Part shown: positions 27,005 to 38,114 of the stretch, piece by piece
Layout of the letters: every line of letters starts with the position of its first letter
Numbering within the stretch: the stretch's first letter is position 1
Source of the DNA: Limanda limanda
Taxonomy: Eukaryota > Chordata > Actinopteri > Pleuronectiformes > Pleuronectidae
DNA length: 64,000 bases
Direction of reading: 5' to 3'
Assembly: GCF_963576545.1 (NCBI RefSeq)
Contig: NC_083636.1
Location: forward strand, 3,276,383-3,340,382
Notes under the pieces: model-generated
The model's database searches: none
Told to the model about the DNA's origin: nothing
Seen by the model: only the letters and a program-made list of their open reading frames with translations
Program-made: the position numbers and the translations under genes

Positions 27005-27345
27005 ACTGATGCATTCTGGGTAAAAGGTTTTGCAGGAAACTGGATTCGCATAATTAAATCAGTGTTTAAATTTTGAGATTGATTCACTTAAAAAAATACT
27101 ATATATCACTTAGGAATCAATCTTAAATCCGTAGAATCCGTATTCATATGGAGCCTTTAGGTGCCAAGTGAAACCTTTCACCCCCCAAAAAATCATAAAG
27201 TGGATGCATAAATAATAATAATGAAAAAAAAATATATTTCAGAAGAAATCAACAAGAATATTCATATTTCTAGAAAAAGAAAATATGAAACAATACAATT
27301 AATAAAACCAATTAAAAAAAAGACTAACTTCAAATTAAAAACAGC
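27005..27345 (+). repeat. unnamed dispersed repeat, copy 1
   Basis: About 340 bp, including GGGTAAAAGGTTTTGCAGGA, CAAGTGAAACCTTTCACCCC, AATCATAAAGTG and AAGAAATCAACAAGAATATT. It aligns with 32238-32522 at high identity. This copy holds about 45 bp (27101-27145) missing from the other. No terminal repeats or coding frame. Confidence 0.8.
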
Positions 27346-27406
27346 TTTTTTAATCTCCTATCAAATCAAATCAAATTATAAATAAATTATAAATCATGTG
27401 ATTCAC

Positions 27407-27446
27407 CACATATTCACTTGTAATTAGCATTACAAGTGAATATGTG
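27407..27446. repeat. perfect 18-bp inverted repeat with 4-nt loop
   Basis: The left arm CACATATTCACTTGTAAT (27407-27424) is the exact reverse complement of the right arm ATTACAAGTGAATATGTG (27429-27446), with loop TAGC. It lies about 60 bp after the end of the copy-1 repeat. Confidence 0.9.
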
Positions 27447-29524
27447 TCTGCTGTGAAAACAGAGAATATTCCCAAGGTTCACAAAGTCAGAAAAACTATT
27501 AAAAAACTAAAGTAAAGAGTGTTTCTCCAGAGCTTCAGTCCGGGTGGTTTGAACGTCAGAAACATGACAGAGATGGAAAATGTCTCCAGACCACAGAGCT
27601 GAGGTTCAGGTCCAAACAGCTGATCTCTGGTCAGAGGAAGGGAAACGAAACTTTCTGTAACATTTTGTGCACTTTTGTTTTCTCGAGAAGACGTCGAGTT
27701 ATGGCCACAGAGAAAAAATGTGGGAGGTCAAATTCTCAAATGATTTAACCACATTAACACGATGGGTTTAGATTTAAGAGGATGGAAACACTGCAGCAGC
27801 TTTTTTATTACTTTCACTCCTACGTGTTTGGGGAAGTGATTCCAAATCTTCAAGAGTAGAAACCGAAAATATGAAAATAGGATCCAAAACTTATTCTCAA
27901 ATGTGTTTCGATCGGTGTGAGTGAGAAGGAATGTTGCACAGGTGTCTTGAACAAATCCACCACCTGATGTGGAAGGAGACATTTTCAGGTTGATAATCTT
28001 ATTTAGAGTTATTACTTTAAGATGTTCACATGCTCAGAAAACACGTCGCTCTGGCTTCACCTGCTCTGTAGGGGGCGTGTCCAACAAGCTGCTCGCTGTG
28101 CGTCATGTAAACGTAACTCGATGATGTCATTACCTCAGACTTTGGGCTTTTTAACTTTTCAGAATTTTAACACTCACAGAAAAAACCCCTGAATAACACA
28201 CGAGAGGAAGGAAACGTCACAGCACCAGATCCAGAGCAGAGACTGAATCCTGACGTCGAACCACTGATCCTCATTTGTTCAACTTCTCGTACATATGTTC
28301 CGAAGCTGAGCGTAATATTAATAATGTAGTTTAAAAGATCTTGCATGTTTTATTCCTCCTCGTTATCTGGCAGCCGCTCGTGGAATGTGTGTGACCTCTC
28401 GTTGGACCTCAACCCCCACGTCGAGATCCATGATCCAACTTTGCTAACTGCATCATCATCATCTGTAGAAATTAGAATAATTTCTCCCGGGGCGTTGAGA
28501 GGAGGAACAGATTATCCCGACACGTCGAGTGCATAATGCTCCCTCCTTCCACGAGCACCATCATTACCTCAGAGGAGGAATCCTCCCGCTCTCCAGACCC
28601 CGGCGCCCGGGCGTCTCTCGCCCCTGCTAGGAATCTGAAACGCTCATAATGAAAGTTGCCATGTTTTCGTCTGTTGCCTCTTTGCAGCGACAGCGAGTTT
28701 ATCGTGGAGAGCTCGATGGGCGTGCTGTGATGAGCCGTCGCTGATGATCACAAATGAAATCAGTGCTCGTTATGATGAGTGTTGATCATCAGTCGCTGCT
28801 CTTTGTTTTCTCTCTTTCCTGCTCGTAACGATCAGAGTCTCCCGGGGGACGAGCGCTCACATGCGGTTTGCTGTCGGGTCGTTTCCAGGGGCAGAGCGGC
28901 GGCCCCGGGGGGCTCGGCCCTCCATCTGGGAGACATACGCACCCGGCTATCTGCTGGTGTGGAGACAGCCTGCCTCTCCACCCGTCCTCCATCGTGTAAT
29001 TAGTAGCTTCCCATGTCAGGAACGAGCTCTGCTGTTTGTCTTTGTCGAAGCCCGTTCATTAAATCATTATTAGTCGGGCTAACTGCTTCAGGAGGAGTTT
29101 GCTTCGCTGACTTATGACCGAATATCGCCCGTGTGTCTGCCTGTCCTGTAATTGATGGCTCTGGTTAAACGCCGGTCGATCTGTAAAGAGCAGTTTCTGG
29201 AGTGAGGCTGAAGCCGGCCGGGACATGTAGGAAACATGAGCTGGAGGAAGCGCTGAGTCATGGGAGGACACACAAAGTCCTGAGAGCAGATTCATCCACG
29301 TAATGTTCCTCATGTTCACCACAAATTACTTCCTAGGAGATTAATGAGAGGAGGTTCTCCTTTTATTGTCTTAATTTTTTATTGCTGTTATGAGAAAAAT
29401 ATGAACTATTCGAACCCCCTCTCCCGGTATAACTTTCACTTTTTTCTTCACTTTTTATATCTTTTATATCTTTTTATATAGATATGTTTATGTCTAAATA
29501 CATGTTACTTTGTATAAATATTAG

Positions 29525-29717
29525 GAAAAGTGAGTAAATAAGAAGTAAATAGTGAGTAAATAATATATATTGTTTTTTTATAGTTTTTCTTACGTGTGTT
29601 GTATTTATTGTGTTTTTATGTTTCTATGTTCATTGTATGCACCAATAACCAGAGCAAATTCCAGGTAGGTGTAAACCTACTTGGCAATAAATACCTTCTG
29701 ATTCTGATTCTGATTTA
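29525..29717 (+). mobile_element. retroposon 3' end, copy 2 (TTCTGA tail)
   Basis: Matches 9060-9262: GTTTCTATGTTCATTGTATG, CACCAATAACCAGAGCAAAT, CTTGGCAATAAATACC, then TTCTGATTCTGATTCTGATT. Confidence 0.75.
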
Positions 29718-29779
29718 CAGGGTCACATGTTTGTATTTTCGAACCATCAGCGCCTTTTCTTCAATGATATTTAAGTTAA

Positions 29780-30221
29780 AGGGACTCTTACCTTTGTTGC
29801 ATTTGAGAATTACAGCACATTCAAATCATCCTGCCTTCCTCCAATGCCCCACCCCCTCGTTCCCATCCGCAGTGTTTTATTTAAGAAACTTTATTTACAC
29901 AAGCAGACTTACAACCATCCCGGTGTTTTTATTTTTTTGAAGAAACTTTATTTACTTTAGGGTTAGGTTTAATGCGCCACAAGAAGCAGACGGAAAACCT
30001 GCATGTCCATGCAGCAAACAGACAGGTCTGTCGGCCAATAAGGTCCTTCGGTCCGAAGAATTTTATTGGTTGAAGTTTTCACTAAATATTATGAGAGTGA
30101 AATAATTGTTTGTTTTTACTCCTGGTGGGTCTGTCTTGCATTTTAGAGTGTCATTACCTTATTAATACCAATTAAACCTTATCCAAAAAAAGTGTAAAAA
30201 TGCAACAAAGGTGAGAGTCCT
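29780..30221. mobile_element. MITE-like segment with 23-bp terminal inverted repeats
   Basis: The left end GGACTCTTACCTTTGTTGCA plus TTT (29782-29804) and the reverse complement of 30198-30220 (GGACTCTCACCTTTGTTGCA plus TTT) agree at 22 of 23 positions. The interior of about 395 bp has no transposase frame. No target-site duplication was found by eye. Confidence 0.6.
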
Positions 30222-30775
30222 GTTTATGTCTATTTGTTTGTTTGTTAACAGGATTCCGCAAAAAATGATAATACGGATTTCCACGAAACAAGGTGGAAGG
30301 GTAATTACTTTTAGGGAGTGATTCATGGATCTTGATAAATAAATCTGATATAAACCGTTGTCAGACTCCAGAAAATGTCTAGAAAATTGGGTCTGGGCGT
30401 TTTCCGGACTTTGCCTTTAACCTTTGAATTCACGCAGCAGCAGATTGTTCGGGTCGGACAGGGTTCATCCTCAAGGAGCAGGAATACAAAGATAAGATAT
30501 CTGTTGTGTGCAGCTGGTGGGAAGATCAGGTCCCGTTTGGAATATAAATAACATACAGCTGATCATCCTCTGGAGAGAATGACTGGATGCACGTGGACAT
30601 TTTTAAATTATGCAGGTGCTTAAAAGAAGTGGTGACAAGTATCCTCCTCTGGGGACCATGACTATTCGCAGCTGTACATCTGCACCACACTGACAGCAGG
30701 TTAAAAATAGTTTGATGCCTAGAATTCATTATCCTCTTTTCCACAAGGGTTTGTTTTCTTACCTGATTTGAAGAG

Positions 30776-30779
<4 letters not shown>

Positions 30780-30826
<47 letters not shown>

Positions 30827-30951
30827 GACAAACCCTGCAACTGAACTTCTGACATAAATGTGAATTATAAAAACCTCCTCTCGCAGTTTGAAGTCGGCTT
30901 TTCTTGGCAAACCTGCAGAGGACTCACAGGGAAACATCTGTCTTCACCAGC

Positions 30952-31006
<55 letters not shown>
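30780..31006. repeat. two GT microsatellites
   Basis: GT runs at 30780-30822 and 30954-31006, separated by about 130 bp of unique sequence. Confidence 0.95.
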
Positions 31007-31011
<5 letters not shown>

Positions 31012-31859
31012 TGTTTGTGAACGTGTGTGTCCCTCTGTAGTCCCAATTTGCCAGGAAGTCTGGCTCTGTGGGCAGCATGCAGTGATGCATGCTGGGAGCC
31101 TGAGGCATGGAGATATTAATTAGCTCAGAGGAAACAATGGATGACTGACGAACAGAGAGCAGAGCGAAATAAGCGTTTTACAAAACCGGCTCATTTTCGC
31201 TTCGCACTAAATGAAATATCTCGTACACCGTTGTGAAAGATTCACTCCCGGTGTTTTTAATGGTTCGATACAACAAGCTCCTATTAAATTCATGATGGAG
31301 GACGACACAGGAGAAGCTGCTTTGCAAAGAAACTCTCCAACAAACAAAGAGTTGAGTTTGCAACGTAATAAAAAAAGTGAAAGTGAGAACAAGTCTTTGT
31401 TATAAGTTTTCTAATTGTTTCCCGACACATCGCTGGGTGGTGCCGCTCCACAGTCAGTTTCACATCAGGCAACAAACATCAATTCAAATTCTTTGTGCGG
31501 TGAAATCAAACATTGTTTTTTGTAACATTAATGTTTCAGATGTACTGGTTTGAAATGTGAACATGATTATTATCATCACACTGATTTACTACAGAGAGAC
31601 TTTCATCCTGAATGAAGCTTTGTGTGGAGATCAGAAACGATCGAGACCGATATTCTCAGCTGGTTATCGTGACAGTGACGAACGTGTTTCTCTGTTTCTC
31701 ATCAAACTCTCATTTGTCTAAGTTGTGAAAATCAAAGACGACTCTGGAATCAGTGTTTGTTGCTTTGGAGTGAAGAGGGAATTCTCTTTGTTCCGTCTCC
31801 TCTGGAGCTTGTGTACAAAATTAATAATATAACAAGGAGGCGACTCACGACTGTTTGAG

Positions 31860-32165
31860 AAGAACTGCTCTGAAGTGTTGGCGCCATTTTGGTTTTCTGA
31901 AACCAGGATTAATAATTGGAGGAGCTCGATGACACTGCGCCTTCACCTTCACATACAACCTGCTCCTATTGGACGTCATAGCTGTCAATCACATGGTAAC
32001 CACTCCCCCAACACACTGATGCTTTATGGTGTGTTTGACTCTAAATGATCATAATTTACCAAATGAACATCAGTTGTATTGAAAAAGACTTGAAACTAGA
32101 GATTGATAAATTCCTTCATGTTTCCTGAGGTTATAAAGTGAGAAGTCGTTCACAGGGAGCCAGTA
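31860..32165 (+). repeat. dispersed repeat, copy B
   Basis: GGCGCCATTTTGG, ATTGGACGTCATAGCTGTCA and ATCACATGGTAACCACTCCC precede AAATGAACATCAGTTGTATT, GACTTGAAACTAGAGATT and GTTATAAAGTGAGAAGT. The last part matches 13079-13170. A relative of the first part (CCATTGGACGCCACCAGCTGTCAAT-type) is at 53790-53910. Confidence 0.65.
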
Positions 32166-32237
32166 TACAAGCTGGGAAATGGAAGGTAAATTAAAGCATT
32201 GGTCTAAAATGCCTGATTTGATGTACTAGATGAAAAT

Positions 32238-32522
32238 TTGGGTAAAAGGTTTTGCAGGAAACTTGCTTCTCATAATTAAATCAGTGTTTCAATTTTAGAT
32301 TGATCCACTTAAAAAAATACGGAGCCTTGAGGTGTCAAGTGAAACCTTTCACCCCCCAAAAAATCATAAAGTGAATGCATAAATAATAATAATAAATAAT
32401 AAAAATATTTTTTTCAGAAGAAATCAACAAGAATATTCATATTTCTAAAAAAAGAAAATATGAAACAATGCAATTAATAAAACCAATAAAAACAAAGACT
32501 AACTTCGAATTAAAAACAGTAA
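32238..32522 (+). repeat. unnamed dispersed repeat, copy 2
   Basis: About 285 bp; high identity to 27005-27345 with a 45-bp gap. Same orientation, 5.2 kb away. Confidence 0.8.
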
Positions 32523-32621
32523 CTTTAAAACAAGCTGATTTGAAAGTGTGAGCAGAATTACATCTCCTGTCCCCCCCCCCTAAAATAGATCAGACATTTA
32601 GAGAACTGATGTTTATGAGTC

Positions 32622-32810
32622 AATCAATCAATCAATCAATCAGATTTTATTTGTATAGTCCATATTCACAAATCACAATTCGTCTCATAGGGCTTTAACA
32701 TGGTGTGACATCCTCTGTCCTTAACCCTCAGCAAGATGAGTGTGGATTTGTTGCAGCCTGATTGAATCTAAGGGAGTGTTGGGTCTAGTTGGAGGTATGA
32801 GCTCAGCTTT
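32622..32810 (+). repeat. (AATC)n and teleost dispersed repeat
   Basis: (AATC)n leads into GATTTTATTTGTATAGTCCA, TATTCACAAATCACAATT, CTCATAGGGC and CCTTAACCCTCAGCAAG, the partner of 3905-3996. It runs into the 3' part of the 17941-type repeat (TTGCAGCCTGATTGAATC). Confidence 0.7.
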
Positions 32811-33019
32811 TCTAGTTTTACGTACATATCAACAATGCTAGCATATGAGTCAATGAGACCGATGAAGGACACAACACTTCGTTTTCCATTTGTTTAACAC
32901 TTTACACCAGGTTCCTCTAATGCGCCTCCTACTTCCTTTTCCTTTTTATCGTCCTGGTTGATTCCTACGAGCACTGAGTTGAAAGTGGATTTACTAGTTC
33001 ACTGAAAACCTCAAAGGTC

Positions 33020-33380
33020 TCAGCAGGGTGCGGGCGGAGGAGCCGATCCGACGCTCCTTCGTGATGAGGTGAGATCTGCTCCCCCGTGAGGTAACGAGCC
33101 GCGGCTGCAGCGAGCGAAGCTGCGATTTCCGCCCATTAAAACCGAAACCCCCCCCGGGTTCGCCCCGGCCGTCGTTAAGAGGCAGCTGCGTCTGCGAGGG
33201 TCAGCGCCGACACGGAGCGGGACCCTGATAGCGTGTCTCCAGCTAATTGTGAGAACGCTCATTACGTCTGATAAAGAGGAACATAAATCACGAGGAGAGG
33301 CCTGACCCGCGGCTGGCCCCGGACGCTCGGCACGGTGAAACTCTCCGGAGCCGACTCCGAGAAGCAAAAGATCTCATTAC
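33020..33380. promoter_or_regulatory. GC-rich unique block, possible regulatory element
   Basis: An isolated GC- and CpG-rich stretch in an AT-rich neighbourhood, with no spliced coding frame. It also includes CAGCTAATTGTGAG and GTCTGATAAAGAGG, homeodomain- and GATA-like sites. Function is a guess from composition. Confidence 0.25.
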
Positions 33381-34739
33381 GTCGTCGTCTTGACAAAGAG
33401 CCAGAAGCATCTCTGATACTTCGGGGGAAACCTGCTCTCATACACACTGCCTCTGTTCTGTGTGGCTGGAGAAATGCAACCGGAGACTGACACAGAATCT
33501 GGCGGCGAGCCTCTGATGCTGTTGGCTGGAAGTCCCGCCCACCTCGCTGAAGAGATGCCGGTAATCCAGAGCAACGACCAGAGGTGGAAACACTTTTCTA
33601 CATAAGAAGAGGTTTCTGGACACAAGAGGAAAACTGTAGCGCCTCAGAACTGGACTGGGTACTCGTCCTCTTCACCCTGAATCAGCTGCAGCTTCATTGA
33701 CCCCGGTGCTTCTGCCCATTTGTTCAGCCTGGTGTGAAAGCTGTCAATCAAATTCTGGTGCAGACAAACAATCTATATGTTGATGGAGAATAAGAAATCC
33801 TGGATCCACCTCCTGATCTGGATCCACACCCTGACATATCCTGCTTCCTTCCACCAAGTCTCCTGGTTAATCCGTCCAGTCGATGTCTAACGTCGAACCA
33901 CCTCTGTAGCGGAGGTGACGATGGATCGGCTCACTCCTGCTTCTCACGCCTCCAGGGCCGGGTCACAGCACGGAGAACGTAGCAGTGTTGTGACTTGGTC
34001 TGATATCGTGAAAATCAAAACTCGCCTCCACACGGCTCGACTTCCTCCGACACAGACCCAACAGATCGTGGACTTCATCCCCCGTGGGCACGAGAAAACA
34101 AAGAAACGGGTTAAAATGTGGAAACTGATATTTGGTTGTGTTTTTGTACGTTTCTCTTTTGACCCGTCTCCAGGTCGTCCTCCGTCCGTCCTCCGTCTGT
34201 CCTCCGTCCAGCTGCAGCCGCTCCACAGTCACATGCTTTTAGTGGGAGGGGATTTTTGTTTTTGCAGGAATTCACTGTTTCCTGATTTAAAATAAGATGT
34301 TAATAGAAAACGTTAAATACCAATTCAGATGCAACGCTAAAAAATAACAACTTTGAAATACTACATGTAGTTGTACAAAGTATTTTTACAGGAGTATTTG
34401 TTTATTTTCTGTGTCCTCTACATTTATACTTTTGATCCATCATCGCTCTTTCAATCTAACTCTTTACAGTTTTATAACATAGGTATATATATCCTTCTTT
34501 TAGACCTCGTACCTGTCATTTCTTCCTTGTTTCACTTTATTTCAAACCATACTTCCTTTTTACATTTTTCATTTGTTTTTGTCCTCCTTTTTCCCCTTTG
34601 CATTTTCATCCATCCCTTCTTTATCTCTTTGTTTGCTTGTCTCCTTTTCTTCCTTCAATCCTTTCTTGTCTCCTTGATCCCTACATTATTTCCTTCTTTT
34701 CTTTCCTAGGTCTGATTTAAGAGCAAATAAAACCACTTA

Positions 34740-34782
34740 TCTCTATTCATTATTTATATATATATATATATATATATATTTT
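34740..34782. repeat. TA-rich microsatellite
   Basis: (TA)n with ATTTATATATA flank, inside a T-rich, pyrimidine-skewed segment (34380-34720). Confidence 0.9.
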
Positions 34783-35346
34783 AATATTGCTGTGTTTGAA
34801 ACATTAAAATCTTTATTATAAATCAATCTTTACATCAATGTATTAGGTTACTTTTAAGTAAAAGTACGTGATTTCTTCCTCAGATATTCTCCAATGTAAA
34901 CCTGACGTTAGGTTGGAGTGGGCGTCGTCAGAGTTCAGCCGGGGGGGGGAGTATAGGTTTGAGTGTTTGACCTTTGACCCTTCCTGCACAGCACCCGAGG
35001 GTCGACAGCACTTTCCCTCCTGAGGAGAACGCCAGTACGTTCCTGCAGGACGATGACACACGTGCTGTTATTCTAACACGCGGCTAATTCTCTCCCCGAC
35101 ACGTTGGAAGCCAAGACAAACCTTTACCCCCCCCCGCTCCCCCCCCCGCTCGAGTTTGGTTAATCAACCGGGGGGGGTGACAGCGCCGGGTGGAACATCT
35201 TGCTGCTGGCGGTGGACGGCTGAGAATTCTCAGACTTGACGTGAGATGTGTCCCCCTCCTCAGACGGAATGAAAGTAAACACCGGCAATAAACGTTTCCA
35301 TAACATTCCAGCTCTGTGAGAATCCAGGCGCAGCCACATCTGCACC

Positions 35347-35348
<2 letters not shown>

Positions 35349-35410
<62 letters not shown>
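35349..35410. repeat. GA microsatellite
   Basis: About 31 pure GA units. Confidence 0.97.
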
Positions 35411-35414
<4 letters not shown>

Positions 35415-36062
35415 CCTGAGAAATCTTTCTTCTCCTTCACTCTTCTCAGGCCCAGAATATCTGAGACAAAGGTTCACATGTCTCGTTGCATTTGGACAAA
35501 CAGCCTCTGAGGAGCAGTAATCACAAAGCTCGTTCCTCCGCCAACAGACCTTTTAAATTAAAATCAAGCTGCACAACTCGTACATATCAGAGTCTTGAAC
35601 AAGCAGGATTCAATTTGATCAAGATCCATGAATTAGAACCTGGGAAATCGCACAATGATAAAATACTGAATGTGACCCTTGCCCCTGCTGTTGAGCCATT
35701 TAGCCACGCCCATTTCCAATTACTCCAGAAAATGTAAATATGAAAACACGATTCATTCGCCTGAATAAACAAACAAAAAGCAAGTCAGTGCTCGGGCCCT
35801 AATATCCTTCTAGATGTTTAGATATTTAAAGTAGAGGTCCCTCTTTTCTGTATTAAATGTCGAATTTCTATTGTTTTTCTTTCATATGTAATCTTGAAAA
35901 CTATTGTCGTTCTTCTGTGATTCCAGAAACGTCTCACTTGGAACAAACATTTCTTGACCTTGCAGAGAAGATGAAAGATGTTCTGGAAGATATCTTTCAA
36001 CTGGAGACATCTGATGACATCTGACGCGTAAACCAAATGTTTCTTCATTTTTCAGACACACT

Positions 36063-36068
36063 TATTTA
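36063..36068 (-). promoter_or_regulatory. candidate poly(A) signal of the 488-aa gene
   Basis: TTTATT on the + strand, AATAAA on the - strand, about 360 bp beyond the stop codon of the gene ending at 36424. Assigned by sequence only. Confidence 0.35.
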
Positions 36069-36423
36069 TTTGTCTGCCCTTTTAAGTTAGACTGATAAAG
36101 ACCCATCAGTACAAAACTTTAATTGTGAAGTACATCGGCATATTACCTTACTTTGATGTATTTCTTTTCCAAGAAAACACCATCAACCTTAAAACCGACA
36201 TTAAAATTACATGGAAAAGGAACTTAAGACAGACATCTAAGTTTGATTATATACTGTATATATTTTTTAACTTAATTTCAAATACAAGTTGAGGGATGTG
36301 AGAGGAAACTGAAGCACCCACACAACCCTACACATCATATTGTGGTCCTACGAGCTAGAGAGGCTCTTGAGACTCTCAGCAGAGAGAGAGAGACAGATAA
36401 AGAGAGAGAGCGAGATGTTTCTC

Positions 36424-37890
36424 TCATCTGAAGAAGAACTTGTAGATGGCCCCTCTGGACACCTGACGCTTCACAGAGTCGGCGATGCACTTCTCCACCT
36501 CGGGCTCCTTCCTCCGCATGGCGACCAGCAGCTTCTCAGGACAGGTCCACTTCTTGCACAGGTCTTTGAAAATGGCACCGTAATGTTTTGTCACCTTTTT
36601 TGAGTTGAATTCAATGTAAGAGAGCAACACGTCCGGCGAGATAAAACTTTCAATCTCCTCCTCTGCAAAGTGCATCTGCCTGAGGATCTGGATGTAGTAG
36701 TTAAGGGCTTGCTTCTCAGCGTCTGTCAGCTCGTTAGCTCTCCTCATTTTGATCTTGTTCTTATTGTTCTTCTTGTCCTTCTTCTTCTTCGGGTCACTGA
36801 CATTTGGGATCTCAGGTGTTACTAGTGAGAGGGTGTGGCTTTCTCTCAGCTTGGTCAAAAACAAGTCCATGATGGACACAATATTTGCCGTCTGCTTCAG
36901 TATGTCTGAGGACATCTTGATATTTGACTGAAGCAATGCCCTTGTTGAACCTGGATCGCTTTTCAGAGTCTTGACGTATATGTAGAGGAGATCAATGATT
37001 TCTTTAGTGAACACCAGAACTCTGTTAGGTGAAATGTTGTTCACTTTCTCATCTTCAGCTGTCAGACTTCTCTTGACTTTTGGTTTCTTCTTGCAACATC
37101 TCTTGACTTGACATCTCCATGCCGTGGCAAACGTCTTTTCAAAATTGTTCTTGATCTTCCTCTTTTTTCCGGTGCTGCTCTTTTTGGAGCTCTTTCTCTT
37201 TTTGGACTTCACGATGACTTCCTCGATGGTCTTCCATTCGTCACTGCGGCCGCTGCTGGGTCTGGAGCTACTCATTGAGTTAATTGTTGGGTCATTTGTT
37301 GATAATGAGGAGATCTCGCTCACGAAGCTCTCTGCAGGGTTCTGCTCCTGTGAGGGAGTCCTCCTGCTTCGACTCTGTCTCAGTTTGCCACCGTACAGGC
37401 GTTTGATGTTGGTAGCAAAATCCTTGAACATTTTGCTGAAGATGGAGACCACCTGGTGCAGTTTGCCAGGGTCTGTGACACGGGTCAGTAAAAGCTCCTC
37501 AGGGGGAACATTGATGGAACTATCACTCACGCTGGAGTTGATAGTGTCCGTCACCTCCTGCACAACCAGGTCTGTGAGATTCGCCAAATCCACAGACTCC
37601 AATTTGCCTCCGGGTGCAAAACTCGCCCTGATTGTGTCGCCCACACTAGTCCGAACATCCTCCTGAGTTATAGTTGAGAAAGAATCTTCCTGACTCTTCA
37701 GCAGAGCTGTTGAAACAGTCGCTAAAATGTCAAGAAAAAGCTCTGCCAACAGAACCTTTGTGATGTTGTCGGGTTTGCCTAACTTTAACAGGCCCCACCC
37801 CTCGGAAGAGGTTCTTGTAAAGAAGTTAACAATGAGCGGGCGAATGGTCTCCACTTTGATGTCAGGTTGAATATCTGACAGGGTCGCCAT
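36424..37890 (-). CDS. unrecognised single-exon 488-aa basic protein, full-length copy
   Basis: An uninterrupted frame of 488 codons in a gene desert. The first ATG (37888-37890) is used because the paralogue at 39500-40183 keeps homology back to the same point. I do not recognise the family. Residues 1-170 are mostly helical and leucine-rich (KVLLAELFLDILATVSTALL at 45-64). Residues 183-216 are Ser-rich. Residues 228-275 are strongly basic (KSKKRKSSKKSSTGKKRKIK, then CQVKRCCKKKPKVKR), a probable nuclear localisation signal with a Cys cluster. Residues 290-350 are helical. Residues 367-384 form a second Lys-rich linker, and 390-488 a helical C-terminal domain with aromatic, Cys and Trp residues. 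There is no signal peptide, membrane span, zinc-finger pattern, or transposase, gag or reverse transcriptase motif. The function is unknown; nuclear location is inferred from the basic runs. A 180-codon antisense frame (37124-37666) is a shadow. Confidence 0.75.
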   Translation of the reverse strand: MATLSDIQPDIKVETIRPLIVNFFTRTSSEGWGLLKLGKPDNITKVLLAELFLDILATVSTALLKSQEDSFSTITQEDVRTSVGDTIRASFAPGGKLESVDLANLTDLVVQEVTDTINSSVSDSSINVPPEELLLTRVTDPGKLHQVVSIFSKMFKDFATNIKRLYGGKLRQSRSRRTPSQEQNPAESFVSEISSLSTNDPTINSMSSSRPSSGRSDEWKTIEEVIVKSKKRKSSKKSSTGKKRKIKNNFEKTFATAWRCQVKRCCKKKPKVKRSLTAEDEKVNNISPNRVLVFTKEIIDLLYIYVKTLKSDPGSTRALLQSNIKMSSDILKQTANIVSIMDLFLTKLRESHTLSLVTPEIPNVSDPKKKKDKKNNKNKIKMRRANELTDAEKQALNYYIQILRQMHFAEEEIESFISPDVLLSYIEFNSKKVTKHYGAIFKDLCKKWTCPEKLLVAMRRKEPEVEKCIADSVKRQVSRGAIYKFFFR

Positions 37891-38114
37891 GGTGATTGCT
37901 GCCCCTGCTTTGTTTCAGCTTCTCTGAAACTAGGGATGCAAGTGGTGAACTATTTGTATCTATAACGCAGTCTTCTCATCCGGGGTCAGAGCCTCTTCTT
38001 CTGTTACATTTCATGACATCTAACAAGGAAGCATTATACATAAGCCTATAAAGAAGTCTTGAAAGACAGAAATCTTCAAAGAGAAAAGGCTTCAAAGACA
38101 AGTGTTATCATTCC
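37244..38114 (-). repeat. segmental duplication, copy 1
   Basis: Covers the first 215 codons of the 488-aa gene plus about 220 bp upstream. It matches 39522-40461 in the same orientation, 2.3 kb away. Homology stops abruptly on the upstream side after GTGTTATCATTCC. This copy lacks about 70 bp (between CTCTGAAAC and GCAAGTGGTGAAC) that the other copy has. Confidence 0.9.

Noticed and set aside
37124..37666. 180-codon + strand frame
   Set aside because: Antisense shadow of the 488-aa gene; the paralogue supports the - strand frame and copy 2 breaks the + frame into pieces.
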